Positions 6,555 through 18,700 of a stretch of DNA of 64,000 bases are shown one piece after another. The notes under the pieces are model-generated. The model worked only from the letters and a program-made list of their open reading frames with translations, was not told the origin of the DNA and made no database searches. Source of the DNA: Nitrococcus mobilis Nb-231 (GTDB lineage: Bacteria > Pseudomonadota > Gammaproteobacteria > Nitrococcales > Nitrococcaceae); assembly GCF_000153205.1 (NCBI RefSeq), contig NZ_CH672427.1:3402596-3466595 (forward strand). Reading direction: 5' to 3'. Positions within the stretch are counted from its first letter, which is position 1. Each line of letters starts with the position of its first letter. Both the position numbers and the translations under genes were made by a program.

Positions 6555-9500
6555 TCAACCCTCCTGTCGTAATAGCAAGGCCACCGGTAGGCACCGGAAA
6601 AGCTCGGTCGCGGCGAAGCAAGCACCGCTCTCTGCTTCATCGGCAGCGATGTACTCGCCGGTCAGCGCATTGAGATAGCGCCCGCCAGTCGGGGCTTCGA
6701 CCCAGGTATCTGCCCAAGGCGATTCGCCGCTTGCAAGTCCCTCGCTTGCGGCCGCAAGGCGGGCGAACCAGCGGCCGGTGGCGACCACGGCCACTTCCTC
6801 AGCATGCCCTCGTGCGAAGGCACAAATATGCGCGGCCCGCTGTCCTTGCGTGTCGAGCGCCTGATAATCGCCGTGCTGAAACAGCGCCCGATGGCGCTGC
6901 CGCAATAGCAAAGTTTGCCGGGTGAGGTAGAGCTTCAAGCGGCCGTCTTCGAGATTTTCCAACAGGCTCGCTAGCCGCTCGAGGGTATCGGCTGCGCCGA
7001 TTGTTATGGTGCGCACCTCGCCGAGCAGCCGCTCGCGGTATGCGTAGTCCACGCTTCGGCGATTATCGGGGTCCACCAGGCTGAAATCCCAGAGCTCGTT
7101 GCCCTGGTAGATATCCGGCACACCCGGCGAGGTCAGTTTGAGCAATGTCTGGGCGAGGCTATTGAGTAGCCCGTAGCGGGTAATCGGCTTGATGAAGGTA
7201 CGCAAGTCGCTGAGAAACGGATTGTCCTGCAGCGAGGACAGAACTGCGCGCACGAAGTGCACGGCCGCCTCCTCATAGGCCGGGTTCGGATTCAGCCATG
7301 AACTGTGCATCTTGGCTTCCCGGATAGCTTTCAGCAGGAAGGCTTCGATGCGCTCGCGAAACACCTCGAGCTCGGCATCGGTGCGCAGATCGAGTGGCCA
7401 GGCCCCGGCCAGCGTCTGGTAAAACAGGTATTGGTCATTGCGCGACGGTGCCGGCGCCGTATCAATCGTACGCCGCTTGGTTCGGTTCATGCGCCGCCAG
7501 CGCGCAAGCCGTCCGCGCCAAGCCGCCGGCAGCTCGGTGAGTACGTTGATGCGGGCGCGCACGTCCTCGCTGCGCTTGTTATCGTGTGTGGAGGTGGCGA
7601 GCAGGGCGTGAGGCCAGCGCCGGCCGTGCTCTTGATTGAAATGGTGAAAGGCGGCGACCGACACGCCGAAGCGGCGTGGATCGCCGCCTACCTCATTGAG
7701 CGAGATCAGGCGGTTGTAGATGTAGAACGCGGTATCCTCGAGCCCTTTGGCCATGACCGGCGCCGTGTACTGCTGGAGTTTAAGCGTGAACTGCAAGGCT
7801 TGTTGCCGTAGCGCCGTGGGCCACGACGACTCGCCTTCGAGCAGCATGAGCGCGCGAATGAAATCGAAGACTTCGGCACCGGTCGCAGGACTGCGTTTTT
7901 TTGCCTGGGCGATCGCCCAGTCGACATAGCGCCGATCCTCGTTGCTTACACCCGTTTCGCTGACATACGTTCGATAAACCGGGAAGCAGGCGACGATCTC
8001 GGTAAGCGCATCGCGCAGGCCGTTCAGAGTGTAGTCGCGGGTGCGCCAGTTGGCCTGAGCGATACGATCGAGCCGATTGGCCAACACGGTGAGTTCGCTT
8101 GAAAGATGAACTCGGATGATGAGTTTTTTGCAGTCATAGAGCAGCTCGTCGAACTCGAGCCGCTTGCCGATGAAGCGTTGATAAATGCGCTCGAAGGCCT
8201 GTTCGGCCGGTGCATACACGAACAAGGCGTTGACGGTCTGGGCGAAATCGTAGCCGGTGGTGCCGGCGACCGGCCAGTGCTCGGGCAGATGCTCGTAACC
8301 GGCCAGGATTTTCTCCACTACCAAGTAGGGCTGCAGCGTCCGTTGGTCAGTTTCGCCAAGTAGTGGTATTGCCTTTGTCTGCAGCCGTTGCGCGAGCGCC
8401 TGGCAGTAGCACAGCGGATCATAGAGGCCGTCCGGGTGGTCGATGCGCAGGCCGTTGACCTGGCCATTTTCGATCCACTCGAAGATGCGCTGGTGCGTGG
8501 CTTCGAATACTTCCGAGTTTTCCATGCGCAGAGCCGCCAAATCATTCACGTCGAAAAAGCGCCGGTAATTGATCTCATCGGCCGCCACCTGCCAATGGGC
8601 CAGTCGATAGGCCTGGCGCTCGAGCAAGCCATGCAGCGGCGCAAAGCTTTCCGGCTCGCCGCTGCGGCCGCAGAAAAACGCCACATTGCCAGCCAAGAAT
8701 TCGCCCACTGCGGGCGCATGCTGGCAAAGCCATGCGAGACGGCGTTTGCAGACCTCCTTTTCGCGTAGCCGTTCCTCCCGTGCTGCAGCATCCGTTGTCT
8801 CTCGCGAGGGCAGATGGCCGAAAGCGGTGATGATGCTCTGTAGCTCTGTGAGGCTCGCCTGGTCATCGCCGAGGCGCTGTGCCAAGCGCTCGAGGTGTAA
8901 TCCGAGGACATCAGGGTAGGCCGTGGGATCGATGGGGAAACGGTGTTCGTGGTAGGAGATGCTGAGCTCGCCCTGTTCGACTAGAAGTTGCAGACGCAGA
9001 TCACCCGCTTCGAGCGCGTCTCCGTAAGGCGCGCCGAGCACGGGCAGCAGCACCTTGCCGCGCAACTCCTCCTTGACTGGCCGCCAGTCGATGTCGAAGT
9101 ACTCGGCGTAGGGCGAAGCCCGGCCATTCTCCAGCACGTCCAGCCACCAGCGATTGTCGCTGCCCATCACGCCCATGTGATTCGGGACGATGTCGAGGAT
9201 CTGACCCATCCCGTGCCCGTGCAACGCCCCGACGAAGCGCTCGAAGTCTTGATCGTCGCCGAGCTCGGGATTGAGCGCCGTGTGGTCGATGATGTCGTAG
9301 CCGTGGGCGCTGCCCGAACGGGCCTTGAGGTAGGGTGAGGCGTAGCAATGGCTGATTCCGAGGTCGTGTAGGTAGGCCACCAATTGGGTGGCTTGGGCGA
9401 AGGTGAAATCACGATTGAACTGTAGACGGTAAGTGGCGGTCGGTACGGCCGAAGCCGCGTCCTTGCCGAGTGCCGCAGCCGATTGCGGCGCGGATGGGCG

Positions 9501-11690
9501 TTCGCCGCGCAGCGCTGCGCACAGCGCCACGAAGCGGGTATCTTGCGACCAGGCCTCGAGCGGAACCGGGAGCCGGCGGCGCCAGTTCGGATGCGCGTCG
9601 ACGGTACCGGGCAGATTGACCTGTTCCACGCAATCGAATACATCCTCGGGTTGCACCGCCATGAGACGGGCGGGCGTTCGCGCCATGAAGCGATGGATTG
9701 CGCGTATGAGCGGGTCGGTCATCTCCGGGAGTAGCACCGGGTCCACGTCGAGCCCCTCGGGGAGCAGATTTTCCCGCTGCAGCGCGAGCAGCAGCCGGGC
9801 CCGGTCTTGGGCGCGGCCGACGATCTGTTCCTCGCGGTGCTGCTCGGTTGGGAATAGGTTGAAGTGCTGGCGCAAGGCGAGGTCATGGCCGAGCCAGAAG
9901 CCGGCGAGTGTGGGAAGGTCGTGCGTGGTGATCGCCGCCAGAGCCTGCTCGGGGTAGTGCTCCGGGCGTTTGAACTCGCCATTGTCGTCGCGCTCGAAAT
10001 ATAAGATCCGGTAGGAGAGCACACCGAGCGGGCCGAGCGTGTCACGCAGGGTCTCCGGCAGAGTGCCCAAATCCTCGCCGATGACCAGGCAGCGGTTGCG
10101 TTGACTCTCGAGCGCCAGGATCCCGAGCAGATCGTCGACCGGATAATGCACGTAGGCACCCTCGGCCGAAGTGGCTCCCGGCGGCACCCAAAACAAGCGC
10201 ATGAGCGCCATTACATGATCGATGCGCAGTGCGCCGGCGTGGCGCATGTTCTGCCGGAGTAGCGCGATGAAGGACGCATAGGCCTGTTCGCGCAGGCGCT
10301 CGGGCACCAGGGGGGGGAGCCCCCAGTCCTGGCCCTTTAGATTGAAATCGTCCGGTGGCGCGCCGATACTGACGTCAGTCGCATACAAGGCCTGCTCGGA
10401 CCAGACGTCGGCGCCCGCCCGATCGACGCTGACCGCGAGGTCCTGATACAGCCCTACGCCCAGTCCCAACTCATCGGCACGCCGGCTGACCGCCGCCAAT
10501 TGGCGATCGGCTTGCCACTGCAAATATTGGAAAAACTCCACCCGCTCGCGTTGATCGAGGGCGAATTCGGCGACCGCGGGGGCGTTCGGGTCTCGATACG
10601 CTGCGGGCCAGGCGGGCCAGCCCCAGATGGCCGTATCCTGTTGTTGGAAGTGCGCCTGCAACGCCTGGTAGCGAGCGAAGTGTTCCAGAGTTTCGCCGCC
10701 GGCGGCTTGAAAGCTCCGAAAGGCTTGCCCACGTGTGCTCTCATGCAGCAAATGCCGGCGGCGGAAATCGGCATAGAGCCGCTCCAGAACCGCCACTTTG
10801 AGTGCCCAGATCGCCGGATAGTCGACGAGCGGGGCATTTTGTAACGCCGCGAGCTGAGCCTGGTATTCGGGCGCGGCGATGAGTTCGCGGGCGGCGGCGC
10901 ATTCGTCGAGTTCGGGAATGACTTCGATATCGAGATAGAGTACATTGTGGAACAGCCGGCTCGACGGGCTGTAGGGGCTGGCGTGAGCCGGATTGTGCGG
11001 AAAGAGACTGTGCAGCGGATTAACTCCGACGAAATCTGCTCCCACCGTGTGGCACAGCTCGATCATATGCCGTAGGTCAGTGAAATCGCCGATCCCAGCG
11101 TTACGGTGTGAGTGCACGGCATAGAGCTGTACGGCCAGTCCCCACCAGCGGTTTTCGGCGTCGAGCGCAGGCGGTCGGTAGCAAGTGGCCGGCGCGCTGA
11201 TCAGCGCCATTTCGGCCCGGTCCAACTCGTCTGCACGGGTGAGGTGCAAGCGATGGTAGCCGGGCTGTGGGGTCAGATCCGGGGCGAAGGCGTAGCGACG
11301 GCAGTGCTTGCCATCGACCTCGCGCTCGGCGAGCACCGCCAACGTTTCGGTACGAAGCTCGCCGCGGTGTTCTGAACCACCCTCAGTCTGCAGCCGCCAG
11401 TGCAAAGCAATTCCTTGCGGTTCGGCCGCGAGTGTAATGGGAATTTGCAGCGGTTGCGGGCCTAGGCGGTGAACCCAGACCGGCGGCAGCAGCCGGCGCC
11501 AGGGGCCGAGTTCGCAATCGGCAAGCGCCGCATGCAGCTGTGCCGGGTCCGCAATTGCAAGCCCCATGGCTGTGAGCAAGGCGCGTTTGGTTGCAGCCGA
11601 GATCGAGTGTGTTTGCCCCCACACATCAGTGTAGTCAGACGCGATGCCGCAGAGCTCCGCCAGCCGATCGAGTGCCTCTTGTTCGTGCAT
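6555..11690 (-). CDS. Fused 4-alpha-glucanotransferase / maltooligosyltrehalose synthase (MalQ-TreY)
   Basis: A 1711-residue fusion. Residues 1 to about 735 are a GH77 amylomaltase that disproportionates maltodextrins: nucleophile in ALRIDHVMAL (near 489), acid/base in VIGEDLGTL (near 538) and TTHDLPTLAGFW (near 588). From about residue 746 (VPTATYRLQFNRDFTF) it is a GH13 maltooligosyltrehalose synthase, which turns the reducing-end glucose into a trehalose unit: LRIDHPDGLYDP (near 1078), VVEKIL (near 1126) and STHDNKRSED (near 1368). A short Ala-rich linker (SAAALGKDAASA) joins them. Both active sites look complete. It is the last gene of the leftward operon and starts 9 bp after treZ with a GGAG site. 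In most bacteria malQ and treY are separate genes. Confidence 0.95.
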   Translation of the reverse strand: MHEQEALDRLAELCGIASDYTDVWGQTHSISAATKRALLTAMGLAIADPAQLHAALADCELGPWRRLLPPVWVHRLGPQPLQIPITLAAEPQGIALHWRLQTEGGSEHRGELRTETLAVLAEREVDGKHCRRYAFAPDLTPQPGYHRLHLTRADELDRAEMALISAPATCYRPPALDAENRWWGLAVQLYAVHSHRNAGIGDFTDLRHMIELCHTVGADFVGVNPLHSLFPHNPAHASPYSPSSRLFHNVLYLDIEVIPELDECAAARELIAAPEYQAQLAALQNAPLVDYPAIWALKVAVLERLYADFRRRHLLHESTRGQAFRSFQAAGGETLEHFARYQALQAHFQQQDTAIWGWPAWPAAYRDPNAPAVAEFALDQRERVEFFQYLQWQADRQLAAVSRRADELGLGVGLYQDLAVSVDRAGADVWSEQALYATDVSIGAPPDDFNLKGQDWGLPPLVPERLREQAYASFIALLRQNMRHAGALRIDHVMALMRLFWVPPGATSAEGAYVHYPVDDLLGILALESQRNRCLVIGEDLGTLPETLRDTLGPLGVLSYRILYFERDDNGEFKRPEHYPEQALAAITTHDLPTLAGFWLGHDLALRQHFNLFPTEQHREEQIVGRAQDRARLLLALQRENLLPEGLDVDPVLLPEMTDPLIRAIHRFMARTPARLMAVQPEDVFDCVEQVNLPGTVDAHPNWRRRLPVPLEAWSQDTRFVALCAALRGERPSAPQSAAALGKDAASAVPTATYRLQFNRDFTFAQATQLVAYLHDLGISHCYASPYLKARSGSAHGYDIIDHTALNPELGDDQDFERFVGALHGHGMGQILDIVPNHMGVMGSDNRWWLDVLENGRASPYAEYFDIDWRPVKEELRGKVLLPVLGAPYGDALEAGDLRLQLLVEQGELSISYHEHRFPIDPTAYPDVLGLHLERLAQRLGDDQASLTELQSIITAFGHLPSRETTDAAAREERLREKEVCKRRLAWLCQHAPAVGEFLAGNVAFFCGRSGEPESFAPLHGLLERQAYRLAHWQVAADEINYRRFFDVNDLAALRMENSEVFEATHQRIFEWIENGQVNGLRIDHPDGLYDPLCYCQALAQRLQTKAIPLLGETDQRTLQPYLVVEKILAGYEHLPEHWPVAGTTGYDFAQTVNALFVYAPAEQAFERIYQRFIGKRLEFDELLYDCKKLIIRVHLSSELTVLANRLDRIAQANWRTRDYTLNGLRDALTEIVACFPVYRTYVSETGVSNEDRRYVDWAIAQAKKRSPATGAEVFDFIRALMLLEGESSWPTALRQQALQFTLKLQQYTAPVMAKGLEDTAFYIYNRLISLNEVGGDPRRFGVSVAAFHHFNQEHGRRWPHALLATSTHDNKRSEDVRARINVLTELPAAWRGRLARWRRMNRTKRRTIDTAPAPSRNDQYLFYQTLAGAWPLDLRTDAELEVFRERIEAFLLKAIREAKMHSSWLNPNPAYEEAAVHFVRAVLSSLQDNPFLSDLRTFIKPITRYGLLNSLAQTLLKLTSPGVPDIYQGNELWDFSLVDPDNRRSVDYAYRERLLGEVRTITIGAADTLERLASLLENLEDGRLKLYLTRQTLLLRQRHRALFQHGDYQALDTQGQRAAHICAFARGHAEEVAVVATGRWFARLAAASEGLASGESPWADTWVEAPTGGRYLNALTGEYIAADEAESGACFAATELFRCLPVALLLRQEG

Positions 11691-11699
11691 ACGGCGCTC

Positions 11700-13532
11700 C
11701 TATGCGCCAGTCGGCGCGAACAGCCAAACGACTGACCAACCGGGAAGCTCGCTGCGTTGCAGCAACTCCTCGAGCCCGGCCTCACTGGCGTACAGCAGCT
11801 CACCGCCCGGAGTGTCGGCGAGCGCAACGCCTGCCTGCCCTAGATTGGCGAGCAATCCGAGTAAGGCGCCATCCGTTAATTGCCATTCGATACGCAGCGC
11901 GTGCTCGGCCAGCCGTTCGCTGCGGCGGGTGCGGGCGGGCAGCCGCGGCGCGATGATCTGTCGGCGTAGCGCGAGCAGTTCACGGTGTAACGCCAACGCG
12001 CCCGCATGGATGGGGTGAGTGAGCTCCGACCAATCGAGCTGTGCCAGCGCGAAAGTCGCGGCATCGTTCGGGTCGGGAATGCGCTCACGCGCGCCGGGGG
12101 CGCTGAACTCGGGGAAATGCGCGAATTCCCGGCGCCGCCCGTCGCGAACGGCTCCTGCCAGCTCCGCGCCGAAGTCGCAGAAAAACGGGAAAGGCGTTTG
12201 GCTATCCCATTCCTCTCCCATGAACAGCAACGGCGGCGCGGGAGCGAGCAGGAGCAGGATATGCGCCGCGCGCACGGCGCGGGGGCTTGCAAGCTGCGTG
12301 ATGCGTTCGCCGAGCGCCCGGTTGCCGATTTGGTCGTGATTTTGCAGAAAATTGACGAATGCGGTGGAAGGCAACCCGGCGCTCGGTTCGCCGCGCGCCG
12401 CGCCGCCCCGATAGGGCGAGGGCTCGCCCTGAAAGGCGAAGCCTTCGCTGAGGCAACGGACCAGCAACCGGATCGGGTACTGCGCATAATCGGCGTAATA
12501 GCCTTGCGATTCGCCGGTGAGTAGCGTATGCAGCGCATGGTGGCAATCATCGTTCCACTGCGCCGTATACCAGTGTGGGTGTTGCGCTTCACGCGCCAGA
12601 TAGCGTGTCGCGTTGTCATCGTTCTCGAGCACGAGATGCCGCGGGCGCTCGCGTGCCGGTCCGGCGCGGACGGCCTCGGCAAGCTCGATTAGGATATCCG
12701 GTTGGCCATCATCGTAGATAGCGTGCACGGCGTCGAGCCGCAGCCCATCCAGATTGAACTCCTCGAGCCAATAGAGCGCATTGTCGATGAAAAAGCGTCG
12801 AACCGCTTGGCTGTGCTCGCCGTCGAAATTGATTGCAGCACCCCACGGTGTGGTATGGCGGTGCGTAAAAAACGTCGGTGCGTAAGTATGCAGATAATTA
12901 CCCTCGGGGCCGAAGTGGTTGTAGACGACATCGAGCAGCACCATAAGCCCGTGCTGGTGCGCCGCCTGCACGAGCCGCTTGAGCGCTTCGGGCCGTCCGT
13001 ACCGGCTGTCGGGAGCAAAGGGCAACACCCCGTCGTAGCCCCAGTTGCGCGCGCCCGGGAAATCCGCTACCGGCATGAGCTCGAGTGCGGTGACGCCGAG
13101 CGCCGCCAGGTGATCGAGCCGCTCCCGCACGCCATCGAAGGTGCCGCTGGGGCTGAACGCGCCCACATGCAGCTCGTAAATCACCGCCTCCTGCCAGGGG
13201 CGTCCATGCCAATCGGCATCCTCCCAACAAAACGCGGTAGGATCGATCACTTCGCTTGGGCCGTGCACATCCTCGGGATTGAACCGCGCAGCGGGGTCGG
13301 GAACACGCTGGCCATCCGGCGCCACGAAACGATAGCGACTGCCCGCACGAGCCGCTGCGCTGGTGAGCTCGAACCAGCCACCCGCCCGGGGCTCCATTTC
13401 CAAAAGCTGTTCCTCGCCCGGGCCCTCGAGCGCCAAGCTGAGTCGCGTGAGCGCCGGCGCCCAAAGGCGGAAACGCACCCGGCCGTCAGTTTGGAGCTCG
13501 GCTCCAAACGGCATTGAATAGTGGCGATTCAT
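11700..13532 (-). CDS. treZ: Malto-oligosyltrehalose trehalohydrolase
   Basis: A 610-residue GH13 enzyme that releases trehalose from the maltooligosyltrehalose made by TreY. It begins [20 protein letters not shown] with a CBM48-like N-terminal domain ([19 protein letters not shown]). The catalytic barrel follows with [28 protein letters not shown], nucleophile [11 protein letters not shown] (near 264), acid/base LVLENDDN (near 302) and transition-state stabiliser NHDQIGN (near 399). Length is normal. It overlaps the glgX stop by 4 bp (ATGA) and precedes malQ-treY by 9 bp, so TreY and TreZ activities are co-expressed. Confidence 0.95.
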   Translation of the reverse strand: MNRHYSMPFGAELQTDGRVRFRLWAPALTRLSLALEGPGEEQLLEMEPRAGGWFELTSAAARAGSRYRFVAPDGQRVPDPAARFNPEDVHGPSEVIDPTAFCWEDADWHGRPWQEAVIYELHVGAFSPSGTFDGVRERLDHLAALGVTALELMPVADFPGARNWGYDGVLPFAPDSRYGRPEALKRLVQAAHQHGLMVLLDVVYNHFGPEGNYLHTYAPTFFTHRHTTPWGAAINFDGEHSQAVRRFFIDNALYWLEEFNLDGLRLDAVHAIYDDGQPDILIELAEAVRAGPARERPRHLVLENDDNATRYLAREAQHPHWYTAQWNDDCHHALHTLLTGESQGYYADYAQYPIRLLVRCLSEGFAFQGEPSPYRGGAARGEPSAGLPSTAFVNFLQNHDQIGNRALGERITQLASPRAVRAAHILLLLAPAPPLLFMGEEWDSQTPFPFFCDFGAELAGAVRDGRRREFAHFPEFSAPGARERIPDPNDAATFALAQLDWSELTHPIHAGALALHRELLALRRQIIAPRLPARTRRSERLAEHALRIEWQLTDGALLGLLANLGQAGVALADTPGGELLYASEAGLEELLQRSELPGWSVVWLFAPTGA

Positions 13533-15664
13533 GCGTGTTTCCCCGGGTTGCGGGCGGTCAAAAGCACCAGTGCGCGAGCCTTGAGCGGATACGTCGAGGC
13601 GGCTTCATAATGGGGTATTGCAGCGCCGGATGTCGGGTCGGCAGTATCGATCAGCCGCTCCCAGGGGGCATCCCAAGCCGCAGCGGGAAGAGTAAATGGG
13701 ATAGGCCCGTGATGGGCATTGATGAGCAGGGCGAAGTCATCGTCGGTCAGACGCCGTCCCTGGGCGTCCTGCTCATCGAGTGCGCCGCCGGCGAGATAAA
13801 CACCCAGGCAGCGGGCAAACGTATGGTGCCATTCATGCTCGCTCATCTCGCAGCCGTTTGGGTTGAGCCAGGCGATGTCCCGTTTCCCAACGAAGAAGCT
13901 GCGCCGCCGGAACAGGGGATGGGCTCTGCGGATGCGGATAAGGTGCGCTGCGAAAGCGAGCAACTCCTCGTCCTCGCGGCGCAGCACCCAGTTCATCCAG
14001 GAGATCTCGTTGTCCTGGCAGTAGGCATTGTTGTTGCCGCGTTGAGTGCGTCCCATCTCGTCGCCGGCCAGCAGCATGGGCACACCCTGGGACAGCAGCA
14101 GCGTGGCCAGTAAGTTGCGCTTCTGACGGGCACGCAATGCTTTGATTACCGGGTCATCGCTCGGGCCTTCGGCGCCGCAGTTCCAGGACAGGTTGTGGTT
14201 TTCGCCGTCACGGTTGCCCTCGCCATTCGCCTCGTTGTGTTTTTCATTGTAGGAGACGAGATCTTCGAGCGTGAAGCCATCGTGTGCCGTGACGAAGTTG
14301 ATGCTGGCATACGGCCGGCGTCCGCTGCGCTGGTAGAGATCGCTCGAGCCGGTGAGCCGATAGGCGAGTTCGCCGATCAGCCCGCCTTCGCCTTTCCAAT
14401 AGGAGCGCACGGCATCGCGGTATTTGCCGTTCCACTCGGTCCAGCCGATCGGGAAGTTACCGACCTGGTAACCGCCTTCGCCGAGATCCCAAGGCTCGGC
14501 GATGAGCTTCACCTGAGAGAGCACGGGGTCTTGATGAATGATGTCGAAGAAGGCGCCGAGGAGGTCCACCTCGTGGAGCTCGCGGGCCAGGGCCGAGGCC
14601 AGATCGAAGCGGAAGCCATCGACGTGCATCTCCAGTACCCAGTAACGCAGACTGTCCATGATGAGCTGCAGCACCCGCGGGTGCATCATGTTCAGCGTAT
14701 TGCCGCAACCGGTGTAATCGATGTAATAGCGCGGATCCTCCGCCAGCCGATAATAGGCGACGTTGTCGATACCGCGAAAGCACAGCGTCGGCCCCAAATG
14801 GTTGCCCTCGGCGGTATGGTTGTAGACGACATCGAGAATGACCTCGATGCCCGCCGAGTGCAGGGTTTTGACCATGGTCTTAAATTCGCTCACCCCGCCG
14901 TTGGCCACGTAGCGCATGTCGGGGGCGAAGTAGCCGATCGAGTTGTAGCCCCAGTAGTTGTGCAGGCCTTGTTGGGCGAGATGGCGATCGTTGACGGCCG
15001 TGTGCACCGGCATGAGCTCTATCGCCGTTACTCCGAGACGTTGCAGATGCTCAATTACCGGCGCGGTGGCGAGCCCGGCGTAGGTGCCCCGCAGCCAGGG
15101 CGGCAGTTTCGGGTGGCGCGCCGTAAACCCCTTGACATGCAGCTCGTAGATAACCGTGTCATGCCAGGGGATCATTGGACGGTGGTCATCCTCCCAGGTG
15201 AAAGCCTGGTCGATCACCTGCGATTTAGGCATTCCATAGGCATTGTCTCGGCGGTCGTAGGAGAGATCCTCGCGGCTGCTCGTGATCCGGTAGCCGAAGT
15301 GGGCGTCGCTCCAACGCAAGGGGCCTACGATCGATTTGGCGTAGGGATCGAGCAGCAGCTTGTGGGGGTTGAATCGAGCGCCGCGCTGGGGATCGTAGGG
15401 TCCATGCACCCGATAACCGTAGAGCAGCCCGGGGCGCGCCTCCGGCAAGTAGCCGTGCCAGACCAAATCGGTCTGCTCCTTGAGGTCGACGCGCGCTACT
15501 TCGCGCCGTCCCTTTGCGTCGAACAGACACAGTTCGACCTTCTCGGCATGCTCGGAGAACAGGGCGAAGTTTACCCCTTCTCCATCCCAGGTTGCACCGA
15601 GTGGGTAGGATTTACCTGGCCAGACGCTGTTTATCAGTTTGTTCATCGAGGCGCTGCTATCCAT
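13529..15664 (-). CDS. glgX: Glycogen debranching enzyme GlgX
   Basis: A 711-residue isoamylase-type GH13 enzyme that hydrolyses alpha-1,6 branches and yields linear maltodextrins for MalQ-TreY. I start it at ATG 15664 ([20 protein letters not shown]) because GGAGA lies 6-7 nt upstream. The frame is open to ATG 15781, which would overlap treS by ATGA, but those 39 extra residues are not GlgX-like. CBM48 ([20 protein letters not shown]) is followed by the barrel: [39 protein letters not shown] (nucleophile, near 353), [16 protein letters not shown] (acid/base, near 390) and [15 protein letters not shown] (near 460). Normal length and complete motifs. Confidence 0.94.
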   Translation of the reverse strand: MDSSASMNKLINSVWPGKSYPLGATWDGEGVNFALFSEHAEKVELCLFDAKGRREVARVDLKEQTDLVWHGYLPEARPGLLYGYRVHGPYDPQRGARFNPHKLLLDPYAKSIVGPLRWSDAHFGYRITSSREDLSYDRRDNAYGMPKSQVIDQAFTWEDDHRPMIPWHDTVIYELHVKGFTARHPKLPPWLRGTYAGLATAPVIEHLQRLGVTAIELMPVHTAVNDRHLAQQGLHNYWGYNSIGYFAPDMRYVANGGVSEFKTMVKTLHSAGIEVILDVVYNHTAEGNHLGPTLCFRGIDNVAYYRLAEDPRYYIDYTGCGNTLNMMHPRVLQLIMDSLRYWVLEMHVDGFRFDLASALARELHEVDLLGAFFDIIHQDPVLSQVKLIAEPWDLGEGGYQVGNFPIGWTEWNGKYRDAVRSYWKGEGGLIGELAYRLTGSSDLYQRSGRRPYASINFVTAHDGFTLEDLVSYNEKHNEANGEGNRDGENHNLSWNCGAEGPSDDPVIKALRARQKRNLLATLLLSQGVPMLLAGDEMGRTQRGNNNAYCQDNEISWMNWVLRREDEELLAFAAHLIRIRRAHPLFRRRSFFVGKRDIAWLNPNGCEMSEHEWHHTFARCLGVYLAGGALDEQDAQGRRLTDDDFALLINAHHGPIPFTLPAAAWDAPWERLIDTADPTSGAAIPHYEAASTYPLKARALVLLTARNPGKHA

Positions 15665-15777
15665 GAATTCTCCGCTTGCCGCGGCGTAAGTAAGACCGAC
15701 ATCAGTGTACGCCAACGGTTCCACATTGGACGTGCGGCGAGGGCGTGCAGGAAATAAGCAGGATGCCGCGTTCTTGT

Positions 15778-18700
15778 TCATCCACCGAAGTCGGCTTCAG
15801 GCTGATCCAGCAGCGCGCGGAGCCCGGCAACAGGAATCCCGACCCAGGCGGGTCGGTTGTCCAACTCATAGCGCAGTTCATAGAGCGCTTTTTCTATTGT
15901 AAACAAAGCAATGAGCGGCCAGGCGGCCGCGATCGACTCGGGGTGGATGCCGGCCTCCTGGCTGCCCTCGGCATATCCCGCGAGAAACGCCGTCGTGGCG
16001 CGACGTTCCCAATCCCGCGCGAAAGGCACCAACCGTTCACGGTCCGCCGGGCGTTCAGCCGTGACATGCTGTAGCGCCGAGTGCAGCGCATAGCTGAAAG
16101 AGCGCAACATGCCGGCCACGTCTTTCAGCGGTGAGTGTTTCTGGCGGCGTTCGGCAAGCGGACGAGCCGGTTCACCCTCGAAGTCGATGATGATGAAATC
16201 GTTTTCGACGACAAGCACCTGGCCGAGATGGTAATCACCGTGCAAGCGTGTCTTCAGGCCAGTGAACGCCGCCGGCGTGCTGCGCTCGATGCACTCGAGC
16301 AAGCGCTGCCGTGCGGCAATGAGTTGCTCGGCGGCGGTGCGCACCCCCTCAGGGAGGCGTTCGACTTCGTGCTCGAGTCGCTGCAACGTAGCCCGCGCTT
16401 GCGCGCGCACTGTTGTGCGCCAGTCGCCGAGGTCGCTGGGATGCACGGGTTCGGGATCGAAGGCGGGATCACCGGTGTGTCGGGCGAGGGCGCGATGCAA
16501 CTCACCGGTGCGCCGCCCGAGTGTGTGCAGCAGGGTCAGGTTGGCGGCGTGTAAGGCTTCAAGCTCAAGCTCTACTTCGGCGCTTGGTCGCAGCAGGGCG
16601 TCTTCGAGGAAGCGCTGCAGGTAGTCAACCCAATACGACCAGGCATCTCCTTGAGCAGGGACGTATTTCTGCAACAGGGCGAGCGTCGTCACAGTGCCGT
16701 CGTGGTTTTCGTGCTCGAGCGCGCCCAGCAAGGGCACGACGTTCGCGAACGGTGAGCGTTCGGTGAGGAAGCGACCCATCTCGAGCTCCGGATTGACGCC
16801 CGATTCGAGCCGTCGATAAGCCTTGAGGAAGAGTTCCGTTCCCAAAATGATGGCCGTATTACTCCCCTCGCTGGTCGGGCGCTCGATGGCGGCGTCGGGT
16901 GCAAGCTTGGCCAGTAGTTCCGGATACACGGCCGTCGAGGTGAACCGCAGCGTCATCCCGTTAGCTCGATGGCTCTGGTTGCGGCCCATTGCGCGGACCA
17001 CGGTTTGGCAGAAATGTCCATCGCGCAGCGCATCGTGGAGGATGCCCACACGGGATTGATGCCTGACACGCGCTAATGCGTAGGGTGATAGCTCACGCAG
17101 GTGTTCGTCGAGGGGGCCACCCCAAGCTGTTGCGAGCGGCAGGAAATACGTCTGCGCGGCTTGACCCGCCAAGTCGACCTGGATCCAGCTCAGCAGATAG
17201 TCCCGGCCACCTTCAGACCACGGCAGGTGCGCGACGAGTCCGACGCGTTCGAGGCGCTGGCCTTTCGCCGCAAACCAGCGCCGTACCGGAAGAAACGCCG
17301 GCAAAGCTTCGGTCAAAAAACGCTCGCGCATGCGCTCGGCTATGCTCTGGTGCGATGCGGCGACCTCGGCCGGGAAGAAGCTCTTCCAGCCTTCGAACAT
17401 CACCAGCACCGGCAACTCGTTTGGTGGCGGGCTGGCTTGATGCCAGGATGGGGCCTCGCCTGCAGCGGCGAGATGAAACCAGTAGAAGCCGTGGCCTGTG
17501 AGCGTGAGCAGATACGGCAGTTCGCCAATCGGTGGAAACGCTGTGCGACCCATCAATTCCACGGGAACACGACCCTTGAAGCGGGCGAGATCAAGCTCCA
17601 CCGGCTGGGCCGAGCGCGCCAGATTGGCTACGCAGAGGATGACTGAATCCTGATACGTACGTAGGTAGGCGATAATCTTGCGATTGCCGGGCTTGATGAA
17701 CTCCAGTCGCCCACGCCCGAACGCCTGGTACGCCTTGCGTACGGCAATGAGGCGCTTGGTCCAGTTGAGTAGCGAGCTGGGAGCGCGGCTCTGCGCCTCG
17801 ACATTGACCGCCTCGTAGCCGTACATGGGGTCCATGACGGGCGGCAAATAAAGCCGCTGCGGGTCGGCTTTGGAAAAACCGGCATTGCGATCGGGCGACC
17901 ACTGCATGGGTGTGCGCACGGCGTTGCGGTCACCGAGAAAAATGTTATCCCCCATGCCGATCTCATCGCCGTAGTAGATGATCGGCGAGCCCGGCATCGA
18001 CATGAGTAGGCTGTTCATCAGCTTGATCTTGTCGTTGTCGTTGTCCATAAGCGGTGCCAGGCGGCGCCGGATCCCCACATTCACGCGCATGCGCGGATCG
18101 CTTGCATACGCTTGGTACATGTAGTCGCGCTCCTCGTCGGTCACCATCTCGAGGGTGAGCTCATCGTGGTTACGCAGGAATATGGCCCATTGGCAGGTCT
18201 CAGGAATGCTTGGGGTTTGATCCATGATCTCGACGATGGGATGGCGATCCTCCTGGGCGATGGCCATGTACATCCGGGGCATCAGCGGGAAGTGGTAGGC
18301 CATGTGGCACTCGTCGCCGGCGCCGAAATAATCGCGCACGTCCTCGGGCCATTGATTGGCCTCGGCCAAAAATAGGCGGTTGCGGTAATGGGCATCGACG
18401 ACTGCGCGCATTTGCTTGACCACCGCGTGCGTCTCGGCCAAGTTCTCGTTATGGGAACCCTCGCGCACGCAGAGGTAGGGGATTGCGTCGAGGCGCACGC
18501 CGTCCACGCCCATATCGAGCCAGAAGCGCATCACTCGGGTAACCGCTCGGACTACCTGGGGGTTGTTGTGGTTCAAATCCGGCTGATGCGAGAAGAAGCG
18601 GTGCCAATAATAAGCCTGTGCCAGCGGATCCCAAGCCCAGTTCGAGCTCTCCGTGTCGGTGAAAATGATGCGCGTTTCGGGAAAGCGTTGATCGGTTTCG

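Noticed and set aside
14195-15757. 520-codon rightward frame
   Set aside because: Antisense to glgX, with no domain features; long only because of the high GC content.
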